Assembly (NCBI RefSeq): GCF_003113895.1
Contig: NZ_BDUD01000001.1
Location: 496,001 to 560,000, forward strand
Direction of reading: 5' to 3'
Origin: Nostoc commune NIES-4072
GTDB lineage: Bacteria > Cyanobacteriota > Cyanobacteriia > Cyanobacteriales > Nostocaceae
Length of the DNA stretch: 64,000 nucleotides
The position numbers were made by a program, and so were the translations under genes. Shown piece by piece: positions 1-7,884 of the stretch (position 1 is the first letter of the stretch; each line of letters opens with the position of its first letter). The notes under the pieces are model-generated. The model made no database searches. It was not told where the DNA came from and worked only from the letters and a program-made list of their open reading frames with translations.

Positions 1-28
1 TTTCCACAGAAAATTTGCTTGTATTTCT

Positions 29-50
29 TGGGCGGGCGAGACGCCCACCC
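29..50. repeat. Short dispersed palindrome
   Basis: This contains a small inverted repeat of the form gggcg...cgccc in an A/T-rich setting. Related gggcgagacgccc-type words recur near 6930, 47090 and 51840. It resembles the dispersed intergenic repeats common in Nostoc genomes. It could also act as a weak terminator for the minus-strand tldD-like gene that ends at 173. Confidence 0.4.
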
Positions 51-139
51 TACAACTGAGTATTATGCTAAATGTGGTTTAGCTTATGACTTATATTTGT
101 CTCGTAGCCTTTTATTGACACAATATCCTGATCATTCAC

Positions 140-172
140 AATCCAAAATCCAAAATTTCAAATCCAAAATTA
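140..172. repeat. Short tandem heptamer repeat (tccaaaa type)
   Basis: Tandem copies of a tccaaaa-like heptamer lie directly downstream of the tldD-like stop codon. Similar runs occur at about 24980-25005 and 60530-60580. These are the STRR-type repeats of heterocystous cyanobacteria. Confidence 0.6.
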
Positions 173-1645
173 TTATCTTCCACCGACAGTAATAGAATCA
201 ACCTTGATGTGGGGTTGTCCTACTGTGGTGTAAATACTGCCACTGACAGAGCCACAAAAACCTGGTGCAATTTCCAAATCTTGGGAACACATAGAAATTT
301 TATTCATAATTTCCTTAGCTTCACCAATTAGAATTGCTCCCTTTAGCGGTTTGGTGATTTTGCCATTTTCAATCAAATAAGCTTCATCAACGCTAAAGTT
401 AAATTGGCCTGTAGCACCAACGCTTCCGCCACCCATCTTTTTACAGTAAATACCTTTATCGACAGAGGTAAATAAATCATCAATGCTATATTCGCCAGAA
501 TCAATATAAGTATTACGCATCCGGCTAGCAGCAGCAAAGGTATAATTTTGGCGGCGTCCACTTCCAGTTCTGGGGTGTCCAGTACGTGCAGAACCTGTTC
601 TATCTGCTAAGAAGTTTTTGAGAACGCCTTTTTCAATTAATAGGGTTCTTTGAGCAGGCATACCTTCGTCATCCATGTCGATTGTCCCGAAGGCATTTTC
701 AGAACGCCCTTCATCCCAGGCTGTCAAACTTTCGTGGGCAATTTTTTCGCCTTTCTTATCAGCAAAGGGTGTAGTATTACGTTCAATTTGGGTGGTTTCT
801 AACAGGTGTCCGCAAGCTTCGTGGAAGATTACGCCGCCAAAGTGATTCGCCATAATAATCGGGTAAGTACCTGATTCTACGTAATCGGCGTAGAGCATTT
901 TGCCAGCAGATTCTGCTATTTTTTCGGCAGCTTGTTGAGAATCCCAAGTCCTCAAGAAGTTAGCATCGCTAGTATTACCAGCGCGTTCACCGATGGAAGC
1001 ACGATTAGCACCATCAGCACACAACAGGTTAAATCCTACTGACTGAGTGAGGCGAATGTCACGGGCAAAAGTGCCGTCACTAGCGGCGATTAAAACTTCT
1101 TGCCAATCCCGGAAATAGGTAGCACGGCGCGATTGGACGTGGCTAGCTTTTTGCTTCAGGTGGGCAGTACCATCAAGGAGGACTTCTCCCATTTCTCGGA
1201 TGGAGCTACACACTGGTAGCCAGGCATCTTTGCCTCTTTTGGTGGCGTAATCTCTCAATAATTCTAGGTTGATTTCTGGGATAAAAGCTTTAGCAGTGGG
1301 TAGTTGCAATCCCAGGATAGAAAGACCTTTTTCTAAAGCTGCTTTCAAACCGGAAAACGAAAGGTCATTGGTGCTAACGTAGCAATCAGCTTTGCCGCGA
1401 AATACTCTGACTCCCGCGCCTGTAGACAGACTGGGTGAAATACTAGTGATGGAGTCGTCTTCTGCAAGACAACTAATATAGTTGCGACGTTCTAAAAATA
1501 ATTCGATGAAGTCAGCGCCTGCGGCGCGTCCTAATCCCAGGAGGGTAGCCAGGGGGGCTTCCCAGGTTTCATCGAAACGCTCTGGTGTGGAGGAATATTG
1601 CAGGGTGGGAAGTTGATTCGAGAGAAGTAGCGTACTTGTAAGCAT
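173..1645 (-). CDS. tldD: TldD/PmbA-family metalloprotease
   Basis: A 490-residue protein of the TldD/PmbA peptidase family (U62). In E. coli TldD and TldE act together on unfolded or modified peptides such as microcin B17 and CcdA. The metal-binding signature HEACGH, in the context [14 protein letters not shown] near residue 275, is intact, which assigns it to the catalytic TldD side rather than TldE. Gly-rich stretches ([19 protein letters not shown], then a GSGRRQNY segment) and a C-terminal [10 protein letters not shown] motif fit the family. The ATG at 1645 follows a GAGG-like ribosome site. A 450-bp gap separates it from the upstream operon, so it is probably transcribed alone. The in vivo substrate is unknown; the family assignment is secure. 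Confidence 0.93.
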   Translation of the reverse strand: MLTSTLLLSNQLPTLQYSSTPERFDETWEAPLATLLGLGRAAGADFIELFLERRNYISCLAEDDSITSISPSLSTGAGVRVFRGKADCYVSTNDLSFSGLKAALEKGLSILGLQLPTAKAFIPEINLELLRDYATKRGKDAWLPVCSSIREMGEVLLDGTAHLKQKASHVQSRRATYFRDWQEVLIAASDGTFARDIRLTQSVGFNLLCADGANRASIGERAGNTSDANFLRTWDSQQAAEKIAESAGKMLYADYVESGTYPIIMANHFGGVIFHEACGHLLETTQIERNTTPFADKKGEKIAHESLTAWDEGRSENAFGTIDMDDEGMPAQRTLLIEKGVLKNFLADRTGSARTGHPRTGSGRRQNYTFAAASRMRNTYIDSGEYSIDDLFTSVDKGIYCKKMGGGSVGATGQFNFSVDEAYLIENGKITKPLKGAILIGEAKEIMNKISMCSQDLEIAPGFCGSVSGSIYTTVGQPHIKVDSITVGGR

Positions 1646-2095
1646 GGGTAGCCTCGTCTGCTGGCGTAGTTCAGAGATTTGACTGAAAAATCCTGGTGTG
1701 TTTAGTCTAACAAATCAGTGAAAGTCAGAGTCGGCAATTAAGTAGTAGGGGTTTCCTCACCTGGGAAATTTATTTCCCTCTGGTTAAGCGTGAGTGAATT
1801 GTAAGTAACGCTCTTTGGAGAGCGATCATGTAAAGTTGAGATATAATACACTTTCACAAAGAATGAGCAAACCAAAAAGTGAAAATATTTATACATAAAT
1901 AATTGGAAGACAGTCTTAGACTGTCTTCCAATTATTTAAACTCTTAGGAAAGAATATCCACATATATTGGTAAAAACAACAACTTAATCAAACTTATTTT
2001 TGATTTCTGCCTTTCTCATCCCTAGAATGATACCGTTGATAAATTACCATTTTCCATCTCGTTAATTCTTGGTAAGAGCCTATTCTTTCTCAGGT
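1646..2095. other. Intergenic region with one long perfect hairpin
   Basis: About 450 bp without a plausible gene between tldD and the glycosyltransferase gene. It is AT-rich. The only clear structure is the hairpin at 1896-1938. The part near 1646-1800 should contain the tldD promoter on the minus strand, but I cannot pick reliable -10/-35 boxes. Confidence 0.6.
1896..1938. repeat. Perfect 20-bp inverted repeat with 3-nt loop
   Basis: The arms at 1896-1915 and 1919-1938 are exact reverse complements around the loop TTA; the core of the left arm is ttggaagacagtc. It sits about 160 bp past the stop of the minus-strand glycosyltransferase operon, so it could terminate or stabilise that transcript. 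No strict U-tract follows on either strand, so a classic intrinsic terminator is not certain. Confidence 0.75.
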
Positions 2096-2923
2096 TTATT
2101 TACGATTTGTCATTTTCAAGGGAATTCTTAATGTTTCTTGCTGATTGAAAGTCTGACCTAAATTAGCAGCAGTTGGCGCTGCCGATGTTAGATTCTTAAA
2201 CAAGAGCTTTAGGGTTCGAGTAATAGTTTTAATAATTTTCATTTTGCTAGCACTTGGCTTTTCGTCATATCTCAAAACCATTGGAATTTCTACAATTCTT
2301 GGTTTGAGCGGTTTGGCTTTCAGCAGTAAATCTATCATGCAAGCAAATCCACTTTCAGTGAATAAACTCTCGCCATAATACATATCTAGTTTACTGACGA
2401 AAGTACGGTTATACAGCCTGTAGCCGCAGGTGTAGTCTCTTACACCTGGTACACGGGCGGCAATTCTAAAAAGCCAGCTTGCTCCGTAGCTCATTATCTC
2501 TCTAAATTTTGATAAGCCTATGACTTTGGAGCCTTTTCGATATCTAGATGCGATCGCAATATCATAGCTACCAGCTATCATCGTCTCATACATCTTGATT
2601 AATAGTTCTGGTGGTTGAGTGTTATCGCAATCCATTGCGGCTAAAAAATCACCTTCTTTAGAAATTTCTAAGAAAGTTGTGAAACCTGTTTTAATTGCTT
2701 GACCTAAACCAGCATTTTTAGGATGTTGGACTAATTTCAGCGATATCCCCAGCGATTGAGATTCTTCTATTGCAGTCTGAGCAGTTGCATCCTTGCTACC
2801 ATCATCAACAAGAATCAGCCGGATATCCATATTAGATATTTGCTGCAATACTTGAAACTTTTTGAACAAGGGGCGAATTGATTCTTGCTCATTGTATGCG
2901 GGTAAAAGAACAAAAAGACTCAT
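2096..2923 (-). CDS. GT2 family glycosyltransferase (DPM1/ArnC-like)
   Basis: A 275-residue family 2 glycosyltransferase. The N-terminus has the GT-A fold pattern: LLPAYNEQESI, then LILVDDGSKD and LAAMDCDNTQPPE, the last giving the DxD-like metal/nucleotide site. This matches the dolichol-phosphate mannose synthase/ArnC subgroup that puts a sugar on a polyprenyl phosphate. The C-terminus lacks the paired transmembrane helices of ArnC, so it is probably peripheral to the cytoplasmic membrane. It is the last gene of a minus-strand cluster, 39 bp after the flavin oxidoreductase and downstream of two EamA/SMR-like proteins. That context suggests making a lipid-linked sugar that is then flipped. 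The sugar and acceptor are unknown. Confidence 0.85.
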   Translation of the reverse strand: MSLFVLLPAYNEQESIRPLFKKFQVLQQISNMDIRLILVDDGSKDATAQTAIEESQSLGISLKLVQHPKNAGLGQAIKTGFTTFLEISKEGDFLAAMDCDNTQPPELLIKMYETMIAGSYDIAIASRYRKGSKVIGLSKFREIMSYGASWLFRIAARVPGVRDYTCGYRLYNRTFVSKLDMYYGESLFTESGFACMIDLLLKAKPLKPRIVEIPMVLRYDEKPSASKMKIIKTITRTLKLLFKNLTSAAPTAANLGQTFNQQETLRIPLKMTNRK

Positions 2924-2962
2924 AAGTACCTCGTGTGATTTTCAAAATATTATTCTCTAAGC

Positions 2963-4267
2963 TCAAGAATTTAGTAATGTTGATTTCTTGAGAAATTCAT
3001 CAACCTGTCGGACGACTGCGTTGTTATTGACGCTATCATTGACCAACTGTGAGGTATTGACAACGAAAAAATCATCGTTTTCAGTACTCACTTTTGGAAC
3101 AAGGCTTGAATAATTTAAAACTTGTAGTGGCTGTACTTTAATAGCTCGATTAATATGTGCCGCGACAATATCATCTGCTTTAAGTTCTGGGAACATCAAA
3201 CGTATACCCTGGAAAAATACTTGGCGCAATTCATCATCTGGCTTTTTTAATAACGGGTCAGTGGAAAGGATATATTTTGGTAGGAATGTGATATGGTATC
3301 CTGCTGTCTCTTGCAAAGAAACTAGGTTACTCATCCCAATAACTCCAGTAAAGGGTACATTTCTATCGGCAATATTTACTACGTAATAAGGAATTAAAGC
3401 CTTGCGAGTAATAAGTACCATGCAGATTACGCCCAGATATTCTACTGTTTCACCTGTGTCTGAAACTTTGACTAATTCTTTAGCAGCAACCTGTTGCAGA
3501 ATATTAACTGGGCCAGTAAAGATGACTTTATCAAAATGTTCCTTTTTGCTCTGATATTCTACCCACATTCCACCCTCTGGATGAGGTGCAATATATTCCA
3601 CCGCAACACCTGTGTGAATATGACCCCCAGCCGCGTAAATTAATTTTTCTATATGGTCAAAAACAGTTTTGTAACCGCCTGAGACATAACCAAGTTGTTC
3701 TTTGTTTAATGAAGAATCCCGCGCTGAAAATAACCTTTTGATATAAGCCCAAATAAAAACTGCTGATATTCGCTTATAGTTCTCTCCTAATTTGGATAGA
3801 AGCAAAGGTTTCCATAGTTTTTCGTATGTACTTTTGCCACCAAGTTTCAATAGCCAATCTTCAACTAATATCTTCTCTAAGCGCCGCCAGTTATTCAGGC
3901 GTGAACCATACAGTAGAGTGAAAGCTAATCTGATTTTACCTATAAGTCCGAACAAAGGAAAGCGGAGAAATTCTATAGAGTTACTGATAGAATAAAATTT
4001 TTTATTGTCGTAGAAGCCTGTTAAACTTCGATGCCAACGCAGCTTATCTCCAAGATCAATATCTCTGAGAAAATTTATTAAATGAGTATCAGAAGGGAGG
4101 ATAACGTGATAAAACCGATCCCAGGTAAACAACCCATAATCATGATAAGTGGTAAGTCCACCAAGCTGCTTATTACTATCGAATACAGTTACTTTATGTC
4201 CTTGATTTGAAAGACGTTGGGCTAATACTAGTCCAGTTATACCTCCGCCAATGATGCCTATATTCAT
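2963..4267 (-). CDS. FAD-dependent oxidoreductase (amine oxidase/protoporphyrinogen oxidase-like)
   Basis: A 434-residue flavoprotein. The N-terminal Rossmann motif GIIGGGITGLVLAQRL (GxGxxG type), the acidic end of the second strand (VFDSNKQLGG) and the GG-motif define the NAD(P)-binding/amine-oxidase-like superfamily. Homologues are often annotated as protoporphyrinogen oxidase or UDP-galactopyranose mutase-like. The surroundings do not support a haem role: the gene lies between two small EamA transporter halves and a GT2 glycosyltransferase on the same strand. A role in modifying a lipid-linked sugar or polyprenyl intermediate is an inference. The substrate cannot be read from the sequence. 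Confidence 0.75.
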   Translation of the reverse strand: MNIGIIGGGITGLVLAQRLSNQGHKVTVFDSNKQLGGLTTYHDYGLFTWDRFYHVILPSDTHLINFLRDIDLGDKLRWHRSLTGFYDNKKFYSISNSIEFLRFPLFGLIGKIRLAFTLLYGSRLNNWRRLEKILVEDWLLKLGGKSTYEKLWKPLLLSKLGENYKRISAVFIWAYIKRLFSARDSSLNKEQLGYVSGGYKTVFDHIEKLIYAAGGHIHTGVAVEYIAPHPEGGMWVEYQSKKEHFDKVIFTGPVNILQQVAAKELVKVSDTGETVEYLGVICMVLITRKALIPYYVVNIADRNVPFTGVIGMSNLVSLQETAGYHITFLPKYILSTDPLLKKPDDELRQVFFQGIRLMFPELKADDIVAAHINRAIKVQPLQVLNYSSLVPKVSTENDDFFVVNTSQLVNDSVNNNAVVRQVDEFLKKSTLLNS

Positions 4268-4358
4268 AAATTTAGTTTAAGTGTTGGTAAGGATGATTTT
4301 GAGATTTATCTTCAAAAAATTTTAATATTAATAGTCTTGCTGTCTACACCTTTGGCTA

Positions 4359-4715
4359 TTAATTTACAACCAGAATTACACCAGTTATAATAATGGAAAT
4401 TCCTAACCACTGGCTAAATACAACCTGCTCTTTTAAAAGATAGTGAGAAGCAATTGGCACAAATGCATACATTAATCCTAAAACTGGAAATGCTTGGCTT
4501 AGAGGAATTGTCCGCAATACATAAAGCCACAATATAGTCATAAATGTATAGCAAACAAACCAAATCCAAAAATAACGAGACAATAACAGATTTTGGATAG
4601 ATGCGCTTGCTCCCTTAGTATGGCTAGAAATGTGAAGTCCATACTTTAGTGATAGGTTAGCTGTTGTTCCGAATAAAACCACAAGCATTAAGACAAGCCA
4701 AGTAATGATGTTCAT
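4359..4715 (-). CDS. Small EamA/SMR-family transporter subunit (ArnE/F-like)
   Basis: A 118-residue integral membrane protein with four predicted hydrophobic helices (about 3-22, 47-66, 73-92, 98-117) in the layout of EamA/small multidrug resistance half-transporters. The sequence TIPLSQAFPVLGLMYAFVPIASHYLLKE in the third helix region is typical of the family. It begins 3 bp after its paralogue (4719-5135), so the two are almost certainly co-translated and may form a heterodimer as ArnE-ArnF do for undecaprenyl-phosphate-aminoarabinose. The transported lipid here is unknown. Confidence 0.8.
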   Translation of the reverse strand: MNIITWLVLMLVVLFGTTANLSLKYGLHISSHTKGASASIQNLLLSRYFWIWFVCYTFMTILWLYVLRTIPLSQAFPVLGLMYAFVPIASHYLLKEQVVFSQWLGISIIITGVILVVN

Positions 4716-4718
4716 TTT

Positions 4719-5135
4719 TTAATCTTTTTGATGATATTTGCTATACATTGATGATGTAGATTTTTTCCAGGGAATAACTACTAAAAGAACACCTATAAAA
4801 ATAGTGATTACTCCTGCTATTCTAGTTAGTGTAATCTGTTCATTAAAAAAGTAGTATGAACCGAAAAATATACCGACATAATTTAAACTAGTTAGTGGAT
4901 AAGCAATACTTAATTTGACAGAGCGCAGAGCTAATATCCAATTTACTACCCCCAAGCAATAAATACTAATAGCTAATACTAATTTTTGAATAAATACCCA
5001 ATTAAATAGTCCCTCATTTGTATGGCTCATGGTATACTTCATCAGCAATTGACCAGAAATACTAAATAAAATACTGACAAACAATATAATATAAGGAACT
5101 ATTTTAACGTTTGAACTTTGCGAGATAGATTTCAT
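4719..5135 (-). CDS. Small EamA/SMR-family transporter subunit (ArnE/F-like)
   Basis: A 138-residue membrane protein with four hydrophobic helices (about 12-32, 48-68, 75-95, 102-122) and a short basic C-terminal tail. The LRSVKLSIAYPLTSLNYVGIFFGSYYFF segment is characteristic of EamA/SMR proteins; the YPL motif resembles ArnE/ArnF and EmrE relatives. It is the first gene of the minus-strand cluster, so the promoter should lie in 5136-5260. Two unequal halves side by side suggest an obligate heterodimer. The substrate is unknown; flipping of a polyprenyl-linked sugar is inferred from the GT2 gene two genes downstream. Confidence 0.8.
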   Translation of the reverse strand: MKSISQSSNVKIVPYIILFVSILFSISGQLLMKYTMSHTNEGLFNWVFIQKLVLAISIYCLGVVNWILALRSVKLSIAYPLTSLNYVGIFFGSYYFFNEQITLTRIAGVITIFIGVLLVVIPWKKSTSSMYSKYHQKD

Positions 5136-7098
5136 AGTACATTTGCCTCAATCGAGATATTAGGTATGAACCGGACAGTAAACAATCTATCGTTTTAAAC
5201 AGTTTTAGATTTTGGTCATACCTTCTGTGTAATTCAATTTCCACTTCAGTAAATAGACAACAAAATTAGGAAGCTTATGTTGAAGGGATTGATATCAAAA
5301 TCATCATAGAAGCTCATATCCAAGAGTTAGCAACTAGATACTATGCCGATTGGAGCAAGGTTGCTGTATTTTGGCAAGACCCGATATTATCGTAGTAGAG
5401 TATGCTAAATTGGCTTACTGAGTTACACTCGCAGACATAACAGTTTAATTGCTTGGAAATTGGCGCAATCAATTTAGGCTTTGCCAAATTGTGAATTGCA
5501 GATGTCTTCCGTATCAGCCAGTAATGTTTCCAGACTAGTTTGAGTGCGATGGCGTATCCGCCCGCCATAGGCGATCGCAATATTTATGTCATAGTGAATG
5601 CATATATAAAGAACATTGAGTACTCTGCCAAAATTGTGTGGACAAAGTTTAGCAGTGAGACATCGCTTATGCTGAACTCGGATTCGGCCCGCATGTTCAA
5701 CAGATGGAGTTAAGCGAATAAAAATGGATTCTTGGAATTTTTTATTAATCCATTCATTAACTTTCATCAGTTGTATCCTGCTATAGAAACCTTGTTGAAG
5801 ACACTACTCAACTTCTAAAGCCATTAACTTATGCATCAAAACTAAGCTGGATTGATAAATGTTCTTAATTTTCTCCAGGAAGTGTTTATTAGTTCTCTGA
5901 CATGCCATAAAATTTATCCAGGCTTACAGGCATATCTGCAACCTATACTGGAAACTAAGGCGATCCATAAAAATTTGTACTCAAAAATAGTGTGTATAGG
6001 TACTCTTTTTGGACATAGGAACACAACAGTTAAGAAAAATCTGCGTGAGAGCGAGAAATATCTATAGATAACTATAGAGTAATACGCCTTACAGGTTTTT
6101 GGGGAATTTTATTGCCTGTCAAAATAAGTGGAGCTTTTGACGATACTAAGGCGTAATGTAAACTAGCGTTTGCCGAGCAATTCGCAGCTTACTTATGTTG
6201 AGTTAAATGGATTTGAGATGTTTTTACATTATCTTAGTACTCAGTGTTGTCTAATTGTTTTTAACTATATGTAATTTTAACTAGAGCTTTATCTCAAAGT
6301 TTATTTTTACATATAATTACTTACTAGAATACCATGAGAAAACAATGTTGCAAATTTATCGCCACACTTCATCAAAAATTCATTTTAGGAAAATATACTT
6401 AAACAAAAACTTTATAAAATCTACATTTTCCTGTTGATGAATCTTTATTTTTAATAATTTGTACATTTAGGTATCACTTTCTGCCTAATAAAGTTGCAGA
6501 AATAGCGATTTAGTATCAGACTCTAAAAGTGTAAAGCTAAGAGTTTGAGTAAGGAGAATTGAAACTTGAACACTAGTGCAAGTAGTTTTTTGGTATAAAA
6601 ATATACTTAACTCTCAGAGTATAGATTCTAACCAATAGTTTGAATCGTTTTTTATTTATGAAAATCTTTAAATTCAGATATCTTAAACAAAACTTATTTT
6701 AAGGTTAACTTAGACGCCAAATAAGGCGTAAGTCTGTATTTCTGAACTCTCTCAAAAAGGCGAATTTAATAAAGTACAAAATCTCGCCCCCAACCCCTCT
6801 CCTTACTACTATCGTTTATACCCAAGTCGAATCAGGAATCAAATGGAGAGAAAAGTAGGACTTGTGTACACACCGTAGCTCCTTACTAAGAAACTGACAA
6901 ATAAAAAAATATCCAACTATTTATTGTGGCGTGGGCGACACGAGCATTCCACAAATAGTAATTTATTTGTTGGAAGTTTCTAATGAGAGAGGAGACTTTG
7001 ATCTCGTCAAAGGCGGGTAAGGTTAAAAACCACATTTAGATGTTATTTAATTCACATTCCTATCAAACTTTATATTTGATACTTAGTGGTAGTTGGTA
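5136..7098. other. Gene-poor, AT-rich degenerate region (~2 kb)
   Basis: No convincing gene. Short open frames occur on both strands (for example around 5474-5767 minus and 5852-6067 plus), but their translations are low-complexity, match no family I recognise and have no ribosome sites. A plus-strand frame near 5270-5395 reads like a protein fragment (EAHIQELATRYYADWSKVA) before running into stops, so part of the region may be gene debris. Near 6890-6985 there is an imperfect inverted-repeat element. Confidence 0.55.
6883..6992. repeat. Imperfect inverted-repeat element (MITE-like)
   Basis: The left side contains agaaact, acaaataaa and ttgtgg; the right side contains their reverse complements ccacaa, tttatttgt and agtttct, around a centre with the words cgtgggcgacacg. 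The left arm word atccaactatttattgtgg recurs with small changes at about 47040 and 51790. It appears to be a dispersed non-coding element. Confidence 0.45.
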
Positions 7099-7353
7099 TT
7101 ATTTAGTTGCCCTAAATTGTTCTCCTTTGTTTTGAGTTTGTTTGGACTCATTTTCCTGCAAAAGTCTGTTGGTAATAATTAAGACAATGATTAATAATCC
7201 AAACTGAATCTGCCAGGGTGCTAATACTAAACTGAAAATTAAGCTAATAGCTGCAAATACACCTGCAATATATGCAAGTTCATCACTACTCTTGTTAAAG
7301 AAGTAGCCAGTAGCTAAAGCCGTACACAGTGGTATCAAAAAGAACAAAGCCAT
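7099..7353 (-). CDS. Small conserved-type membrane protein of unknown function
   Basis: An 84-residue protein if translation begins at the internal ATG at 7353 (MALFFLIPLCTALATGYFF). A longer frame to 7443 adds 30 polar residues with no membrane character and is less likely. Three hydrophobic segments (about 2-18, 28-45, 48-62) precede a polar, Lys/Gln-rich C-terminal tail (LLQENESKQTQNKGEQF). No domain is recognised. It is isolated, with long intergenic stretches on both sides. Confidence 0.55.
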   Translation of the reverse strand: MALFFLIPLCTALATGYFFNKSSDELAYIAGVFAAISLIFSLVLAPWQIQFGLLIIVLIITNRLLQENESKQTQNKGEQFRATK

Positions 7354-7443
7354 TTTACTAACTTCTGAACTATAAGTTGTTGTGTTGTGCTTATAAAACA
7401 AACCGAAATTGTTTTTTGGAATTGTGGTTAATTTTACATCCAA

Positions 7444-7884
7444 TCAGGTTTTAGCCACAACAGCCCATTGAAATAAATATTATAGAAAATCAAGATTACG
7501 CAACGTCCTATCTTACACAAATTGGAATAATTCTTGCGACACAAGTAGCGCCCAAAACCTTGGCTAATACTTCTTCTGTGGTCGATGGTAAGCCAAACAG
7601 TAGTTTACCAGACGCTAGGCGTAGCTTGGTGAGGAGTGCAAAATACTTTCTGGTGACACACTCCCGATTCAGTATAGCTGCGCTATGCTATACAAACTCT
7701 TGTTTAACCACGCAGATTGGAAAGCTTTTAAACTTGCAAAGGCGGGTTTTGTCTATTTAGCCAATTGCACTTTTGTGAGCAATCATCTAGTAAGTTAGCT
7801 TAAAACTTTGGCCTTGCGCCAGGATAAGGATCTAGCATATTAACTTTAGAAGTAGCATTTTCATTTTTTCATTTTAGACACTCA
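7444..7884. other. Intergenic region upstream of tex
   Basis: About 440 bp with no supported gene. A 66-codon plus-strand frame at 7560-7760 has no ribosome site and a composition unlike protein. Small inverted words such as tatagctgcgctatgctata occur near 7670-7700. The tex promoter is presumably in the last 100 bp but is not resolved. Confidence 0.5.

Noticed and set aside
2963..4267. Naming the flavoprotein as protoporphyrinogen oxidase (hemG/hemY)
   Set aside because: Only the FAD fold is secure and the genomic context is glycolipid-like, so a haem assignment would be over-reach.
5474..5767. 97-residue minus-strand frame
   Set aside because: Composition and Cys/His scatter do not look like a folded protein, with no start site or neighbours supporting it; left as part of the degenerate region.
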